Source: UBA9655 sp963704475 (lineage in GTDB: Bacteria; Pseudomonadota; Alphaproteobacteria; UBA9655). Taken from it: a DNA stretch of 64,000 nt. The stretch covers positions 682,001 to 746,000 of the forward strand of contig OY969900.1 of the NCBI GenBank assembly GCA_963704475.1, written 5' to 3'. Made by a program: the position numbers and the translations under genes. The notes beneath the pieces were generated by a model, which was not told where the DNA came from, did not search any database, and saw only the letters and a program-made list of their open reading frames with translations. This document shows positions 8,672-16,514 of this stretch, piece by piece. Each line of letters begins with the position of its first letter. The stretch's first letter is position 1.

Positions 8672-9644
8672 TCTCGAAGCTCTTTTGTACATCACTGGGT
8701 ATAGCCTTCTGATCCTTATTCCCTTGCTCTTGGCCATTGCCTATTTGACCTATGCGGAAAGAAAAGTCATTGCAGCCATGCAGCTGCGCATTGGCCCGAA
8801 TGTTGTTGGGTGGCTTGGACTTTTACAGCCCTTTGCGGATGGATTGAAGCTTCTTCACAAAGAAACAATTATTCCGACGCGCTCAAATCCACTTCTTTTC
8901 CTTATGGCCCCTCTCCTGACCTTTGGATTGAGCCTTTCCGCGTGGGCCGTCATTCCCTTTGGGCCGGGTCTTGTCGTCAGTGACATTAATGTAGGCGTTC
9001 TCTATCTGTTTGCCATTTCATCGCTGGGCATTTACGGCATTATCATCGCGGGATGGGCGAGCAATTCCAAGTACTCCTTCTTGGGCGCTTTACGCTCATG
9101 TTCTCAAATGATTTCTTACGAAGTTTCTATTGGTCTCGTTATCATCACGGTTCTTTTGTCTGCAGGATCCTTGAATCTGAGCAAAATTGTGGAGGCGCAA
9201 GAACACTGTTGGTTTATTATTCCGCATCTTCCAATGGCTGTTATTTTTATCATCTCATCTCTCGCTGAAACAAATCGAGCTCCCTTTGATCTTCCCGAAG
9301 CAGAGGCAGAACTTGTTGGCGGCTATAACGTTGAATATTCGTCGATGAGCTTTGCCCTTTTTTTCTTAGGGGAATATGCCAACATGATTTTAATGAGTGC
9401 CTTGGGGAGCCTTCTTTTCCTGGGAGGGTGGTTGCCCCCTTTCTCTATTCTTCCCTTCACTTGGGTTCCAGGAATAATTTGGTTTTCGGCCAAAATTTCC
9501 TTTCTTCTTTTTATCTTTTTGTGGGTCAGAGCCACCTTTCCCCGATATCGATATGATCAGCTCATGCGGCTGGGGTGGAAGATTTTTCTCCCCTTTTCTT
9601 TAGGCTGGGTTATTTTAACCGCAGGAGTTATCATTAGCCTATGA
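8664..9644 (+). CDS. nuoH: NADH-quinone oxidoreductase subunit H
   Basis: Membrane subunit linking the quinone site to the proton channels. About eight hydrophobic helices are visible. Conserved stretches are YAERKVIAAMQLRIGPNVVGWLGLLQPFADGLKLL near the N-terminus and the loop ETNRAPFDLPEAEAELVGGYNVEYSSM, which lines the quinone tunnel. 326 residues. Overlaps nuoG by 8 bases and nuoI by 4 (ATGA). Confidence 0.97.
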   Translation: MVNLEALLYITGYSLLILIPLLLAIAYLTYAERKVIAAMQLRIGPNVVGWLGLLQPFADGLKLLHKETIIPTRSNPLLFLMAPLLTFGLSLSAWAVIPFGPGLVVSDINVGVLYLFAISSLGIYGIIIAGWASNSKYSFLGALRSCSQMISYEVSIGLVIITVLLSAGSLNLSKIVEAQEHCWFIIPHLPMAVIFIISSLAETNRAPFDLPEAEAELVGGYNVEYSSMSFALFFLGEYANMILMSALGSLLFLGGWLPPFSILPFTWVPGIIWFSAKISFLLFIFLWVRATFPRYRYDQLMRLGWKIFLPFSLGWVILTAGVIISL

Positions 9645-10129
9645 CATATCTTCGTTTCTTAAAATCCTTTTTCTTAACCGAGCTCATAGCGGGACTTGCA
9701 CTGACACTCAAGTACATGTTTATGAAAAAAAAGGTAACCCTTGCCTATCCTTTTGAGAAGGGCGCCTTATCGCCCCGTTTTCGTGGAGAACATGCACTCA
9801 GGCGCTACGCAAATGGCGAAGAACGCTGCATTGCTTGCAAGCTTTGCGAAGCCGTTTGTCCTGCTCAAGCCATTACGATAGAAGCTGAGGAACGCGCAGA
9901 TGGCAGCAGACGTACGACACGGTACGACATTGATATGATCAAATGTATTTATTGCGGTCTTTGTGAGGAATCCTGTCCCGTAGATGCCATTGTGGAGGGG
10001 CCAAATTTTGAATTTGCAACGGAAACAAGAGAAGAGCTTTATTATGATAAGGAAAAACTTCTTCTCAATGGAGACCGGTGGGAAGCTGCCATTGCAGCGC
10101 GCCTTGAACAAGATGCGAAGTATCGGTAG
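9641..10129 (+). CDS. nuoI: NADH-quinone oxidoreductase subunit I
   Basis: Ferredoxin-like subunit with clusters N6a and N6b. Two CxxCxxCxxxCP motifs are present: C63, C66, C69, C73 and C102, C105, C108, C112. The segment RGEHALRRYANGEERCIACKLCE is diagnostic. 162 residues, complete. This is the last nuo gene here: nuoJ-N do not follow, and the downstream sequence is palindromic repeat and then genes on the other strand, so the remaining membrane subunits must be encoded elsewhere. Confidence 0.97.
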   Translation: MTYLRFLKSFFLTELIAGLALTLKYMFMKKKVTLAYPFEKGALSPRFRGEHALRRYANGEERCIACKLCEAVCPAQAITIEAEERADGSRRTTRYDIDMIKCIYCGLCEESCPVDAIVEGPNFEFATETREELYYDKEKLLLNGDRWEAAIAARLEQDAKYR

Positions 10130-10163
10130 AAAGGGGCGGAGAGGGAGTTGCCACCCCACCCTT

Positions 10164-10312
10164 TGTCATCCCGGACTTGTTTTCAGGATCTCATGCCTTG
10201 AGATCTCGTTGTCATAGGGTCCCCCTCTTTGTCATCCCGGACTTGATCCGGGATCCCATTTTTATAAGGTCCTGAAACAAGTTCAGGATGACAGTGTTGG
10301 TTCAGGAGGACA
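10164..10312. repeat. Compound GTCATCC palindromic repeats after nuoI
   Basis: At least two nested elements fill this gap. One starts at GTCATCCCGGACTTGTT (10165). The other, at 10231, contains the perfect inner palindrome GGACTTGATCCGGGATCC. Right-hand arms CCTGAAACAAGTTCAGGATGACA (in two parts) and TTCAGGAGGACAA follow. The latter arm is the same as the one fused to nuoC. The hairpins could end nuo transcription, but no U-tract follows a stem, so I do not call a terminator. Confidence 0.85.
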
Positions 10313-10317
10313 ATGTA

Positions 10318-10893
10318 CTACTGAAGATACGACCCTAAATTGGTTCTTACATTCCGCTCCAACTCTTCATCAAGGGTATTCATCAGGCTTTCCATCATGT
10401 GGATCCATACCTTCCGCCGTCCACCAAGAGAGAGGTTTTCTGCAACTGTACGGGATCCTTTTGCTGTCGCATACGCAAATCCTTTTGAGTTTCCTAGGTC
10501 ATCAAAGATCTCGATCTTGACCGATAAATCGGCATCATATTTTTCTGATTGATCAACCGTAAAGAAACCTTGCATCCCTTTCGTTCTCTTGAGAGGAGTC
10601 TCAATGACAGACGCGTCTTCAATTGTCACAACGGCATATCCTGTTTTTCCAACAGGGAAAAGTCGATCTTGCGTCCATTGTTGAATCATTGCAACTGGAG
10701 GAACCGGAAAATCATTTTCTACATGAGGTGGCGTTGAGGAGGACTTATATTTTTTTACAACTTCAACACGTGCCACGTTCAAAGAGAGTGGCTTACGGGC
10801 AAGATAGGCAAGCCCAAGGGGCTCAGGCAACCGTGCAGCCGGTGTGCATGCTACAAGAAGAAAAGCGAGGCTAATACAAGAGAGAAGGCGCAT
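10318..10893 (-). CDS. Putative outer-membrane lipoprotein
   Basis: 191 residues from ATG 10893. The N-terminus MRLLSCISLAFLLVACTPA is a lipoprotein signal with lipobox LVAC; the modified Cys would be residue 16. The frame is open ten codons further upstream, but those overlap rpmG, and the chosen ATG falls one base after the rpmG stop. The mature part has a mixed alpha/beta look, with a segment on cell-envelope amplification such as FTVDQSEKYDADLSVKIEIFD and no clear catalytic motif. I do not recognise a named function. Likely co-transcribed with rpmG. Confidence 0.8.
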   Translation of the reverse strand: MRLLSCISLAFLLVACTPAARLPEPLGLAYLARKPLSLNVARVEVVKKYKSSSTPPHVENDFPVPPVAMIQQWTQDRLFPVGKTGYAVVTIEDASVIETPLKRTKGMQGFFTVDQSEKYDADLSVKIEIFDDLGNSKGFAYATAKGSRTVAENLSLGGRRKVWIHMMESLMNTLDEELERNVRTNLGSYLQ

Positions 10894-10894
10894 A

Positions 10895-11062
10895 TTACTT
10901 AATCTTTGTTTCTTTAAACTCAACGTGTTTTTGAACTTTTGGGTCGTATTTACGCATTACAAGCTTTGCCGTCTGGGTACGAGGATTTTTCTTTTTTACA
11001 TAGAAAAAGCCTGTCCCTGCTGTGCTTTCCATCTTAATTGTAAGTGAATTGCGTTTTGCCAT
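10895..11062 (-). CDS. rpmG: 50S ribosomal protein L33
   Basis: A 55-residue gene read on the minus strand. Its product begins MAKRNSLTIKMESTAGTGFF and continues YVKKKNPRTQTAKLVMRKYDP, ending FKETKIK. This is the L33 pattern of proteobacteria without the zinc-binding cysteines (C- form). It is a structural protein of the large ribosomal subunit. AAGGGATG stands upstream of the ATG, and a strong promoter-like sequence lies further up (11094-11121). The stop is followed at once by the lipoprotein start. Confidence 0.93.
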   Translation of the reverse strand: MAKRNSLTIKMESTAGTGFFYVKKKNPRTQTAKLVMRKYDPKVQKHVEFKETKIK

Positions 11063-11093
11063 TATCTTTCATCCCTTTTAATATATTACAAGA

Positions 11094-11121
11094 AACATAC
11101 TATTTTTACAGCCTATGTCAA
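11094..11121 (-). promoter_or_regulatory. Sigma-70-like promoter for rpmG
   Basis: On the minus strand TTGACA (11121-11116) is followed after 16 bases by TATGTT (11099-11094). The -35 box is a perfect consensus. It lies 32 bases before the rpmG ATG. Confidence 0.65.
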
Positions 11122-11195
11122 GCAATCTTTACCCAATGTGATGGGTTTCTCTGAGTCTCATTTGTACTAAATCCGTAAAAAATTAGAAAAAACAC

Positions 11196-11224
11196 TTGCA
11201 TAACAAATCAAAAATCATTAGATA
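11196..11224 (+). promoter_or_regulatory. Candidate promoter for the DUF4167-eno pair
   Basis: TTGCAT (11196-11201), a 17-base spacer, then TAGATA (11219-11224), about 106 bases before the ATG at 11331. The spacing is ideal and both boxes match the consensus at four of six positions or better. The surroundings are AT-rich, so chance matches are possible. Confidence 0.4.
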
Positions 11225-11330
11225 TACAAAAGAAGGATAAATCTCCTTCACCTTCAACTCTAAGAAATCCCTGAAAAATGGGGTAAGAGTGCTAACACAC
11301 CAAAAATATACATCATAGATAGATGAGTTC

Positions 11331-11669
11331 ATGAAACAAGCTGGTTATTCTAAGCGACCACGTGGTCGTTCTTTTGAACGTCGCCAAACTCCAAAACATA
11401 TGAATGGGGACGCAGGAGAGATAAAAGCACGTAACAATCCACAACAAATTATTGAAAAATATCTCACTCTTGCACGAGATGCTGCGTCTTTAGGAGATCC
11501 TGTCTCTGCAGAAAATTATTTTCAATATGCGGACCATTACCATCGTCTTGCCTCCGCGAGTCGTCTCACTCGAACCCTCGACAGGCAAAGTGAAACGACA
11601 GAAAGACAACCTTCTTTTGCTCCTAAGGAAGACGCAGAAGATCTTCCCCCCCCACCATCAAGAAAATAG
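11331..11669 (+). CDS. DUF4167 domain protein
   Basis: 112-residue basic protein of a family found almost only in alphaproteobacteria. The conserved core is NNPQQIIEKYLTLARDAASLGDPVSAENYFQYADHYHRL (two parts of about 20 residues). It is preceded by an Arg-rich N-terminus (KRPRGRSFERR) and followed by an acidic, proline-rich tail. Basic RNA- or DNA-binding character is inferred from composition; the function is not established. It lies 15 bases before eno, probably in one transcript. Confidence 0.88.
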   Translation: MKQAGYSKRPRGRSFERRQTPKHMNGDAGEIKARNNPQQIIEKYLTLARDAASLGDPVSAENYFQYADHYHRLASASRLTRTLDRQSETTERQPSFAPKEDAEDLPPPPSRK

Positions 11670-11684
11670 CTAAAGGGAGTCTCC

Positions 11685-12944
11685 ATGAGCTTCATCGTTG
11701 ATATTAAAGGTCGTGAAATTTTAGATTCCCGGGGAAACCCAACTGTGGAAGTAGACGTAGAACTTGAAAGCGGCGCTCACGGTCGAGCTGCAGTCCCAAG
11801 TGGCGCGTCTACTGGCACTCATGAAGCCGTTGAAAAACGAGATGAGGATAAAGATCGCTATAATGGGAGAGGCGTTTTAAATGCAGTTGATGCCGTCAAC
11901 AATGAAATTTATGAAGAACTTTGTGGAACAGACGCACTCAATCAAATGCTTGTTGATCAAAGGCTTATTGACCTTGATGGCACAGAAAATAAACGTCGCT
12001 TAGGTGCTAATGCTCTGTTAGGTGTGAGTCTAGCAACCGCAAAGGCCGCAGCATTTGAACAAAACATGCCTCTTTATCGCTATATTGGGGGCATTTATGC
12101 CCATGTCTTGCCCATTCCCTTAATGAATATTATCAACGGCGGGCAACACGCAGATAATTCGCTCGATTTTCAAGAATTTATGATCATCCCTTTAAGCGCT
12201 CCTTCTTTCAAAGAAGCTTTGCGATGGGGAGCGGAAGTTTTTTACGCCCTCAAAAAAAACTTGCAGGAAAAAGGGTATAATACAAACGTTGGAGATGAAG
12301 GAGGCTTTGCCCCTGCTCTCCCCTCTACCCGTGCAGCCATTGATTTTATTATGAAAGCGATCGAATCTGTCGGATATCGTCCCGGCGAAGATATAAGCTT
12401 AGCTTTTGATGTAGCGGCAAACGAATTTTATCGTGATGGACGCTATCATATGACGGGAGAAAACAAGATTTTTGATGCGAAACAACTGACGGCATTCTAT
12501 CAAGATCTTGTGAAGTCTTACCCTGTTTTTTCCCTTGAAGATGGAATGGCAGAAGATGATTGGGAAGGCTGGAAACACCTTACAACAGCCCTTGGTGAGC
12601 GCATTCAGCTTGTAGGGGACGACCTTTTTGTCACCAATCCCGTACGCCTTGCAGAAGGCATTGAAAAAGGTATTGCCAACAGCATCTTAATAAAACCCAA
12701 TCAAATTGGGACCTTAACGGAAACGATCCGCACAATCGATCTTGCCCATCGCGTTGGGTATACAACAATCCTCTCTCACCGTTCCGGGGAAACAGAAGAT
12801 ACCACCATCGCAGACTTAAGTGTCGCTCTGAATTGCGGGCAGATTAAGACAGGCTCTCTCTCCCGTTCCGATCGCTTAGCCAAGTACAATCAACTTCTTC
12901 GCATTGAAGAAGAGCTGGGTGCGCAAGCCACTTTTGGCATGTGA
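11685..12944 (+). CDS. eno: Enolase
   Basis: Converts 2-phosphoglycerate to phosphoenolpyruvate in glycolysis; Mg-dependent and cytosolic. The N-terminal IKGREILDSRGNPTVEVDV, the central GDEGGFAPAL, the metal-site SLEDGM and LVGDDLFVTN, and the signature ILIKPNQIGTLTETI are all present, as is SHRSGETEDTTIADL near the C-terminus. 419 residues, full length. AAAGGGAG precedes the ATG. The following 150 bases hold no gene. Confidence 0.98.
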   Translation: MSFIVDIKGREILDSRGNPTVEVDVELESGAHGRAAVPSGASTGTHEAVEKRDEDKDRYNGRGVLNAVDAVNNEIYEELCGTDALNQMLVDQRLIDLDGTENKRRLGANALLGVSLATAKAAAFEQNMPLYRYIGGIYAHVLPIPLMNIINGGQHADNSLDFQEFMIIPLSAPSFKEALRWGAEVFYALKKNLQEKGYNTNVGDEGGFAPALPSTRAAIDFIMKAIESVGYRPGEDISLAFDVAANEFYRDGRYHMTGENKIFDAKQLTAFYQDLVKSYPVFSLEDGMAEDDWEGWKHLTTALGERIQLVGDDLFVTNPVRLAEGIEKGIANSILIKPNQIGTLTETIRTIDLAHRVGYTTILSHRSGETEDTTIADLSVALNCGQIKTGSLSRSDRLAKYNQLLRIEEELGAQATFGM

Positions 12945-13133
12945 AGGAGACTACTTTTTAGCAGTATCCCCATCGAGTTTTGATTTCTTATAAAACTACA
13001 CCACGAATCTCCTCACTCGTCAACTTTGATGAACGCGTCCAAATACTCTGACTCTCCACACATTTTTCTCTGGTTATTCTGAGTAAATTTATTTATGTTT
13101 AATCCAATAGATATAAAGAAGCCATATGTTATT

Positions 13134-13517
13134 ATGAATTTTAATACCCGTAATCTTACACGACTCAGTCAAAAAGCCATTGCGCCCTTTTTGACGTTTG
13201 CTGTTGTAGGATATTTCATCTATCACTCCACCCAAGGGGAGAGAGGAATTCTTGCATGGATACACCTCCAAGACCGTCTTCACCAGGCTCAACAACAATT
13301 AGATCAAACGGTTAATTATCGGAAGATTCTAGAAGAAAAGGTGAAGGGCTTGCGTCCAGAAAGCCTCAACAGAGATCTTCTTGATCAGCAAGTACGCCTT
13401 TTATTAGGGTATACACACCCGGATGAAATAGTGATTTTAAAGCTGGGCGATCCGTCTAAGGAGACAAACGACTCTCTCATTACTCCAAGGGAATCAAAGC
13501 AATACGATGATTTTTGA
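13134..13517 (+). CDS. ftsB: FtsB/DivIC-type septum formation initiator
   Basis: Bitopic division protein. From ATG 13134 a short cytoplasmic tail is followed by a membrane helix (about residues 16-32, FLTFAVVGYFIYHS). Next is the GERGILAWI segment, a coiled coil rich in Gln and Leu (LHQAQQQLDQTVNYRKILEEK) and the RPESLNRDLLDQQVRLLLGY motif typical of alphaproteobacterial members. The family often follows eno in this class, as here. An in-frame ATG at 13095 would add 13 residues; neither start has a strong ribosome-binding site. The 3' end overlaps the 3' end of rnd by 38 bases. Confidence 0.85.
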   Translation: MNFNTRNLTRLSQKAIAPFLTFAVVGYFIYHSTQGERGILAWIHLQDRLHQAQQQLDQTVNYRKILEEKVKGLRPESLNRDLLDQQVRLLLGYTHPDEIVILKLGDPSKETNDSLITPRESKQYDDF

Positions 13518-14631
13518 GTCCTATCGCGATCTTACCTTCTTTTAAAGCGAGGGCTGCTTTCCCAAAGACTTCAAATCGCCACCCAACGAGTGCTGGCGTC
13601 GTTGGGGTTGAGAACTTTGCGATATTCTCTAAATCGCTCGTCGTCGCGATCAGCTTTTGTGCTACATCATATTTTTCTGATTTAATCTTTAAGAGGAGTC
13701 GTAACATTTCAATCAAAGCAGAGGCTCCAGGGGGAGAATCCCCTTCTATTTTAACTGCGGGGCAATCCTCTATTGGAAGGCCCTGCGCTTTTTTAATAAG
13801 GTCAAGAATGGTTTGCGCATCTTTGCTCTTTGTAAAGACATGAGACAAACCACGCATACGGCTAAGATCAGCCTGAGATTGGGGAGAGGACGCTGCAAGT
13901 TCTAACATCACTTCATCTCGCATGATGCGTGTACGGGGAACATTTCGCTTTTGAGCCGTGATTTCTCGCCAAGCCGCCAATTCCCGCAAAACCGCAAGCA
14001 TGCGCGGCTTGGCAGAACGCACTCGAATTTTTTGCCAAACTGCATAGGGATTGACCTCATAGGTTGCGGGGTCTTTGAGAATAGCAAGTTCATCTTCCAC
14101 CCAATGAAATCGATCATCCTCCGTGATTTTTTTAGATAATCGTTCATAAATAATACGTAAGTGGATAACGTCTCCCAAAGCATAGGTAAGCTGTTTTTCC
14201 GTTAGCGGCCGTTGCCCCCAATGGGTATAACGACTTGACTTATCTAAAGAAACCTTCGCAAATTTTTGAACAAGAGCATTATACGCCACCGATTCCCCAA
14301 AGCCGCAAACCATAGCCGCAATCTGTGTATCAAAAAGGGGTGTAGGAATACTTCCTGTTAAATGGTAAAAAATTTCAACATCTTGACGACCTGAGTGAAA
14401 AACTTTCAGGACTTTTTCATTTTGAAGCAATTGAAAAAAAGAAGAAAGGTCGATGTCCTCACTCAAAGGGTCAATCGCTACAGCTTCGTCTTCAAGCCCC
14501 ACCTGAATCAGACAAAGCTGAGGCCAATAAGTTGCTTCTCGAACAAATTCCGTATCGACCGTGATATAGGGATTTAATTCTGCTCGTGCGCAAAAAGCGT
14601 TAAGATCAGAAGTCGTTGTGATTAATGTCAT
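13480..14631 (-). CDS. rnd: Ribonuclease D
   Basis: 3'-5' exoribonuclease that trims tRNA and other stable RNA ends. A DEDD exonuclease domain is seen with VDTEF (D26, E28), the second Asp in FHSGRQDVEIFY and DTQIAAM, and the third motif YALGDVIHL. A C-terminal HRDC-like domain follows (LAAWREITAQKRNVPRTRIMRDEVMLELA, in two parts). 383 residues, typical. Transcribed towards ftsB, with overlapping 3' ends. Confidence 0.94.
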   Translation of the reverse strand: MTLITTTSDLNAFCARAELNPYITVDTEFVREATYWPQLCLIQVGLEDEAVAIDPLSEDIDLSSFFQLLQNEKVLKVFHSGRQDVEIFYHLTGSIPTPLFDTQIAAMVCGFGESVAYNALVQKFAKVSLDKSSRYTHWGQRPLTEKQLTYALGDVIHLRIIYERLSKKITEDDRFHWVEDELAILKDPATYEVNPYAVWQKIRVRSAKPRMLAVLRELAAWREITAQKRNVPRTRIMRDEVMLELAASSPQSQADLSRMRGLSHVFTKSKDAQTILDLIKKAQGLPIEDCPAVKIEGDSPPGASALIEMLRLLLKIKSEKYDVAQKLIATTSDLENIAKFSTPTTPALVGWRFEVFGKAALALKEGKIAIGLKNHRIALIPLE

Positions 14632-14799
14632 ACTTTTCTGTTATTTCACCCTTACAATTGCGCGCCCTGCAAAAGATGGGGCGAAGTAAACCCAAACAAT
14701 ACTGATAAATTTTATAAAAATAAATATCTTATTTTTTGATGCCATTATCGAAGTGTTAACACATTTGTGTGATAATGTAACTAATTATTGAACGCTGAA

Positions 14800-15855
14800 C
14801 TCAAAGTTGAAATGCAACTTAGTTGAAGAAGTTAGATAATACGGGCTTAGCATCAAAAAGTAACGAGTTAAATTTTTCGATGGGAGTAAGAAACCCGAGA
14901 GATTTACGCGGTGTGTTGTTAATATCGTTTATAATCAATTCAATATCCATATCTGTATAATCCTTTTCTTTAGATCCTTTAGGAATATCTCGCCGGATAA
15001 TTCCGTTTGCGTTTTCAACACCGCCTTTCTGCCAAGAGGAGTAGGGGTCGCAGAAATAGGTTTTATCTTGGAGAGATTTCCTGAGCAACATATGCTGAGC
15101 AAACTCTCCTCCGTTGTCAAAAGTCATTGATTTTCTTGATTTTTCAGGAAGGTCTTCCAATATATTTTGAATGGCTTCTTCAACGATATCTGCCTTTTTT
15201 TGAGGCACTTTTTTAGCCAAGACAACTTTCGAGATGCGTTCATAAAGAGTGACAAGGGCTCCCTTATTACCTGCAAAAATGACCGTGTCTCCTTCCCAAT
15301 GGCCAAACTCCTTGAGAAACTCTTTGGGTCTTTCATGGATGGAGAGACGATCAGGAATGAGGGAAGCTTTGGCTTTGCGGCAGGGCCTTTGACCTCGTTT
15401 TCGTTTTCTTCGAACAAGGTATTGAATAAGATTATGTTTTTTTCCTTCTCCATAAATCCATTTATAGATGGACTCATGAGAGATTGTGTGCTCAAAATTT
15501 TCTGTCTTCAAGCGCCCTGCGATCACTTCTGGCGACCACCCCATAGCAAGATGGTCAACAATCGTGGTCTGCAGGACCTTGAAGCGCTCGATCTTAGATC
15601 CAGGGCAACCTCGTCGCTGCTGGGCTAAAACTTGAGCTTTATCAGGAAGATAAATCCCAACATTAGAATCTGTATTTCGCTTCAATTCCCGAGAAATTGT
15701 GGATTTGTGAACCCCTAAAATCTTGGCAATTGTCCCTCGAGATTTACCTCCTGCATGCAGGAGGTAAATCTCTGAACGCTTCTCTTGCGTTAAATGTTTG
15801 TGTGTCTTTCCCATAGCAACAGTACCTTACCATACTGTTGCATTTCGTGTTTGAG
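14800..15855. mobile_element. IS30-family insertion sequence
   Basis: A transposase gene is bounded by 19-base imperfect inverted repeats: CTCAAAGTTGAAATGCAAC at 14800-14818 and its inverted partner GTTGCATTTCGTGTTTGAG at 15837-15855. Only three central bases differ. The repeats may extend a few bases further outward with weaker matching, so exact ends and a target duplication (2-3 bp in this family) are not certain. It lies between rnd and a secreted-protein gene. Confidence 0.85.
14819..15814 (-). CDS. IS30-family transposase
   Basis: 331 residues. An N-terminal helix-turn-helix region, THKHLTQEKRSEIYLL then IAKILGVHKSTISREL, is followed by the RNase H-like DDE domain with FGHWEGDTVIFAG (first Asp), MTFDNGGEF (second Asp) and VENANGIIRRDIPKG (Glu). 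The ending NTPRKSLGFLTPIEKF is characteristic of IS30. The frame is intact, so the element may still be active. Confidence 0.95.
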   Translation of the reverse strand: MGKTHKHLTQEKRSEIYLLHAGGKSRGTIAKILGVHKSTISRELKRNTDSNVGIYLPDKAQVLAQQRRGCPGSKIERFKVLQTTIVDHLAMGWSPEVIAGRLKTENFEHTISHESIYKWIYGEGKKHNLIQYLVRRKRKRGQRPCRKAKASLIPDRLSIHERPKEFLKEFGHWEGDTVIFAGNKGALVTLYERISKVVLAKKVPQKKADIVEEAIQNILEDLPEKSRKSMTFDNGGEFAQHMLLRKSLQDKTYFCDPYSSWQKGGVENANGIIRRDIPKGSKEKDYTDMDIELIINDINNTPRKSLGFLTPIEKFNSLLFDAKPVLSNFFN

Positions 15856-15933
15856 GTTAGGAACTGCATTATTTTTTCTATATATTTATTTCAAAAAAGA
15901 TATAAATTATAAACAAATACAAGGAGTATTACC

Positions 15934-16335
15934 ATGATTAAGAAAAATCTTTGTAATAAAATTAAAATCCGACCCATGATTTCTGCACTCGTAATCTTTG
16001 GATCTACACTTTACGTAACAGAAAGCAATGCTCAATTTCAGTGCATGATACAAGACCCGGCCCATACGGCCATATACACCACGTGGAACTGTGGAGGTGC
16101 GTGTGTTGCTCCAGCCCAGTGCAGGGGGACGACGCCATGGAATGGACAAAGACCTCAAAATTTTCAGTGCATGATACAAGATCCGGCCCATACGACCATA
16201 TATACCACGCCGCACTGTGAGGGTGCGTGTGTTGCTCCAGCCCAGTGCAGGAAAACGACGCGAGGCGGACATCATCGGAGTGGTGGACATCATCATGGAT
16301 GCCGTGGTGCTGGATGCCACCGCGGCGGAGCCTAG
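15934..16335 (+). CDS. Secreted Cys-rich protein with two tandem repeats
   Basis: 133 residues, not matched to any family I know. A signal peptide ends near SNA (residue 33). Two near-identical 30-residue units follow at residues 35-64 and 77-106, starting FQCMIQDPAHT and ending GACVAPAQCR, with period 42 residues (126 bases). Each has four Cys (37, 53, 57, 63 and 79, 95, 99, 105). The C-terminal tail is His/Gly-rich with two more Cys and could bind metal. AAGGAG lies nine bases before the ATG. It directly follows the IS30 element. One of several small disulfide-rich secreted proteins in this window; a role at the host interface is my inference. Confidence 0.8.
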   Translation: MIKKNLCNKIKIRPMISALVIFGSTLYVTESNAQFQCMIQDPAHTAIYTTWNCGGACVAPAQCRGTTPWNGQRPQNFQCMIQDPAHTTIYTTPHCEGACVAPAQCRKTTRGGHHRSGGHHHGCRGAGCHRGGA

Positions 16336-16434
16336 ATTTCTTAGAAAGTTGATTAGATACGGTCTTGACAAGGTCGCAATCGGTGATCAGTAATTAGGTA
16401 AAATAAGAGAATTACAAAATTCATTTTCTCGGGT

Positions 16435-16461
16435 GTCATCCTTTTCTAGTCTAAGGATGAC
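16435..16461. repeat. Short GTCATCC hairpin before aspS
   Basis: Minimal form of the palindromic family: GTCATCCTT, a short loop, then AAGGATGAC. It lies 53 bases upstream of aspS. Confidence 0.7.
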
Positions 16462-16514
16462 GCGCGTTTGGTGAATTTTGAAACTCCCTCAAGTGTTAAA
16501 AACTGGATACGCCG

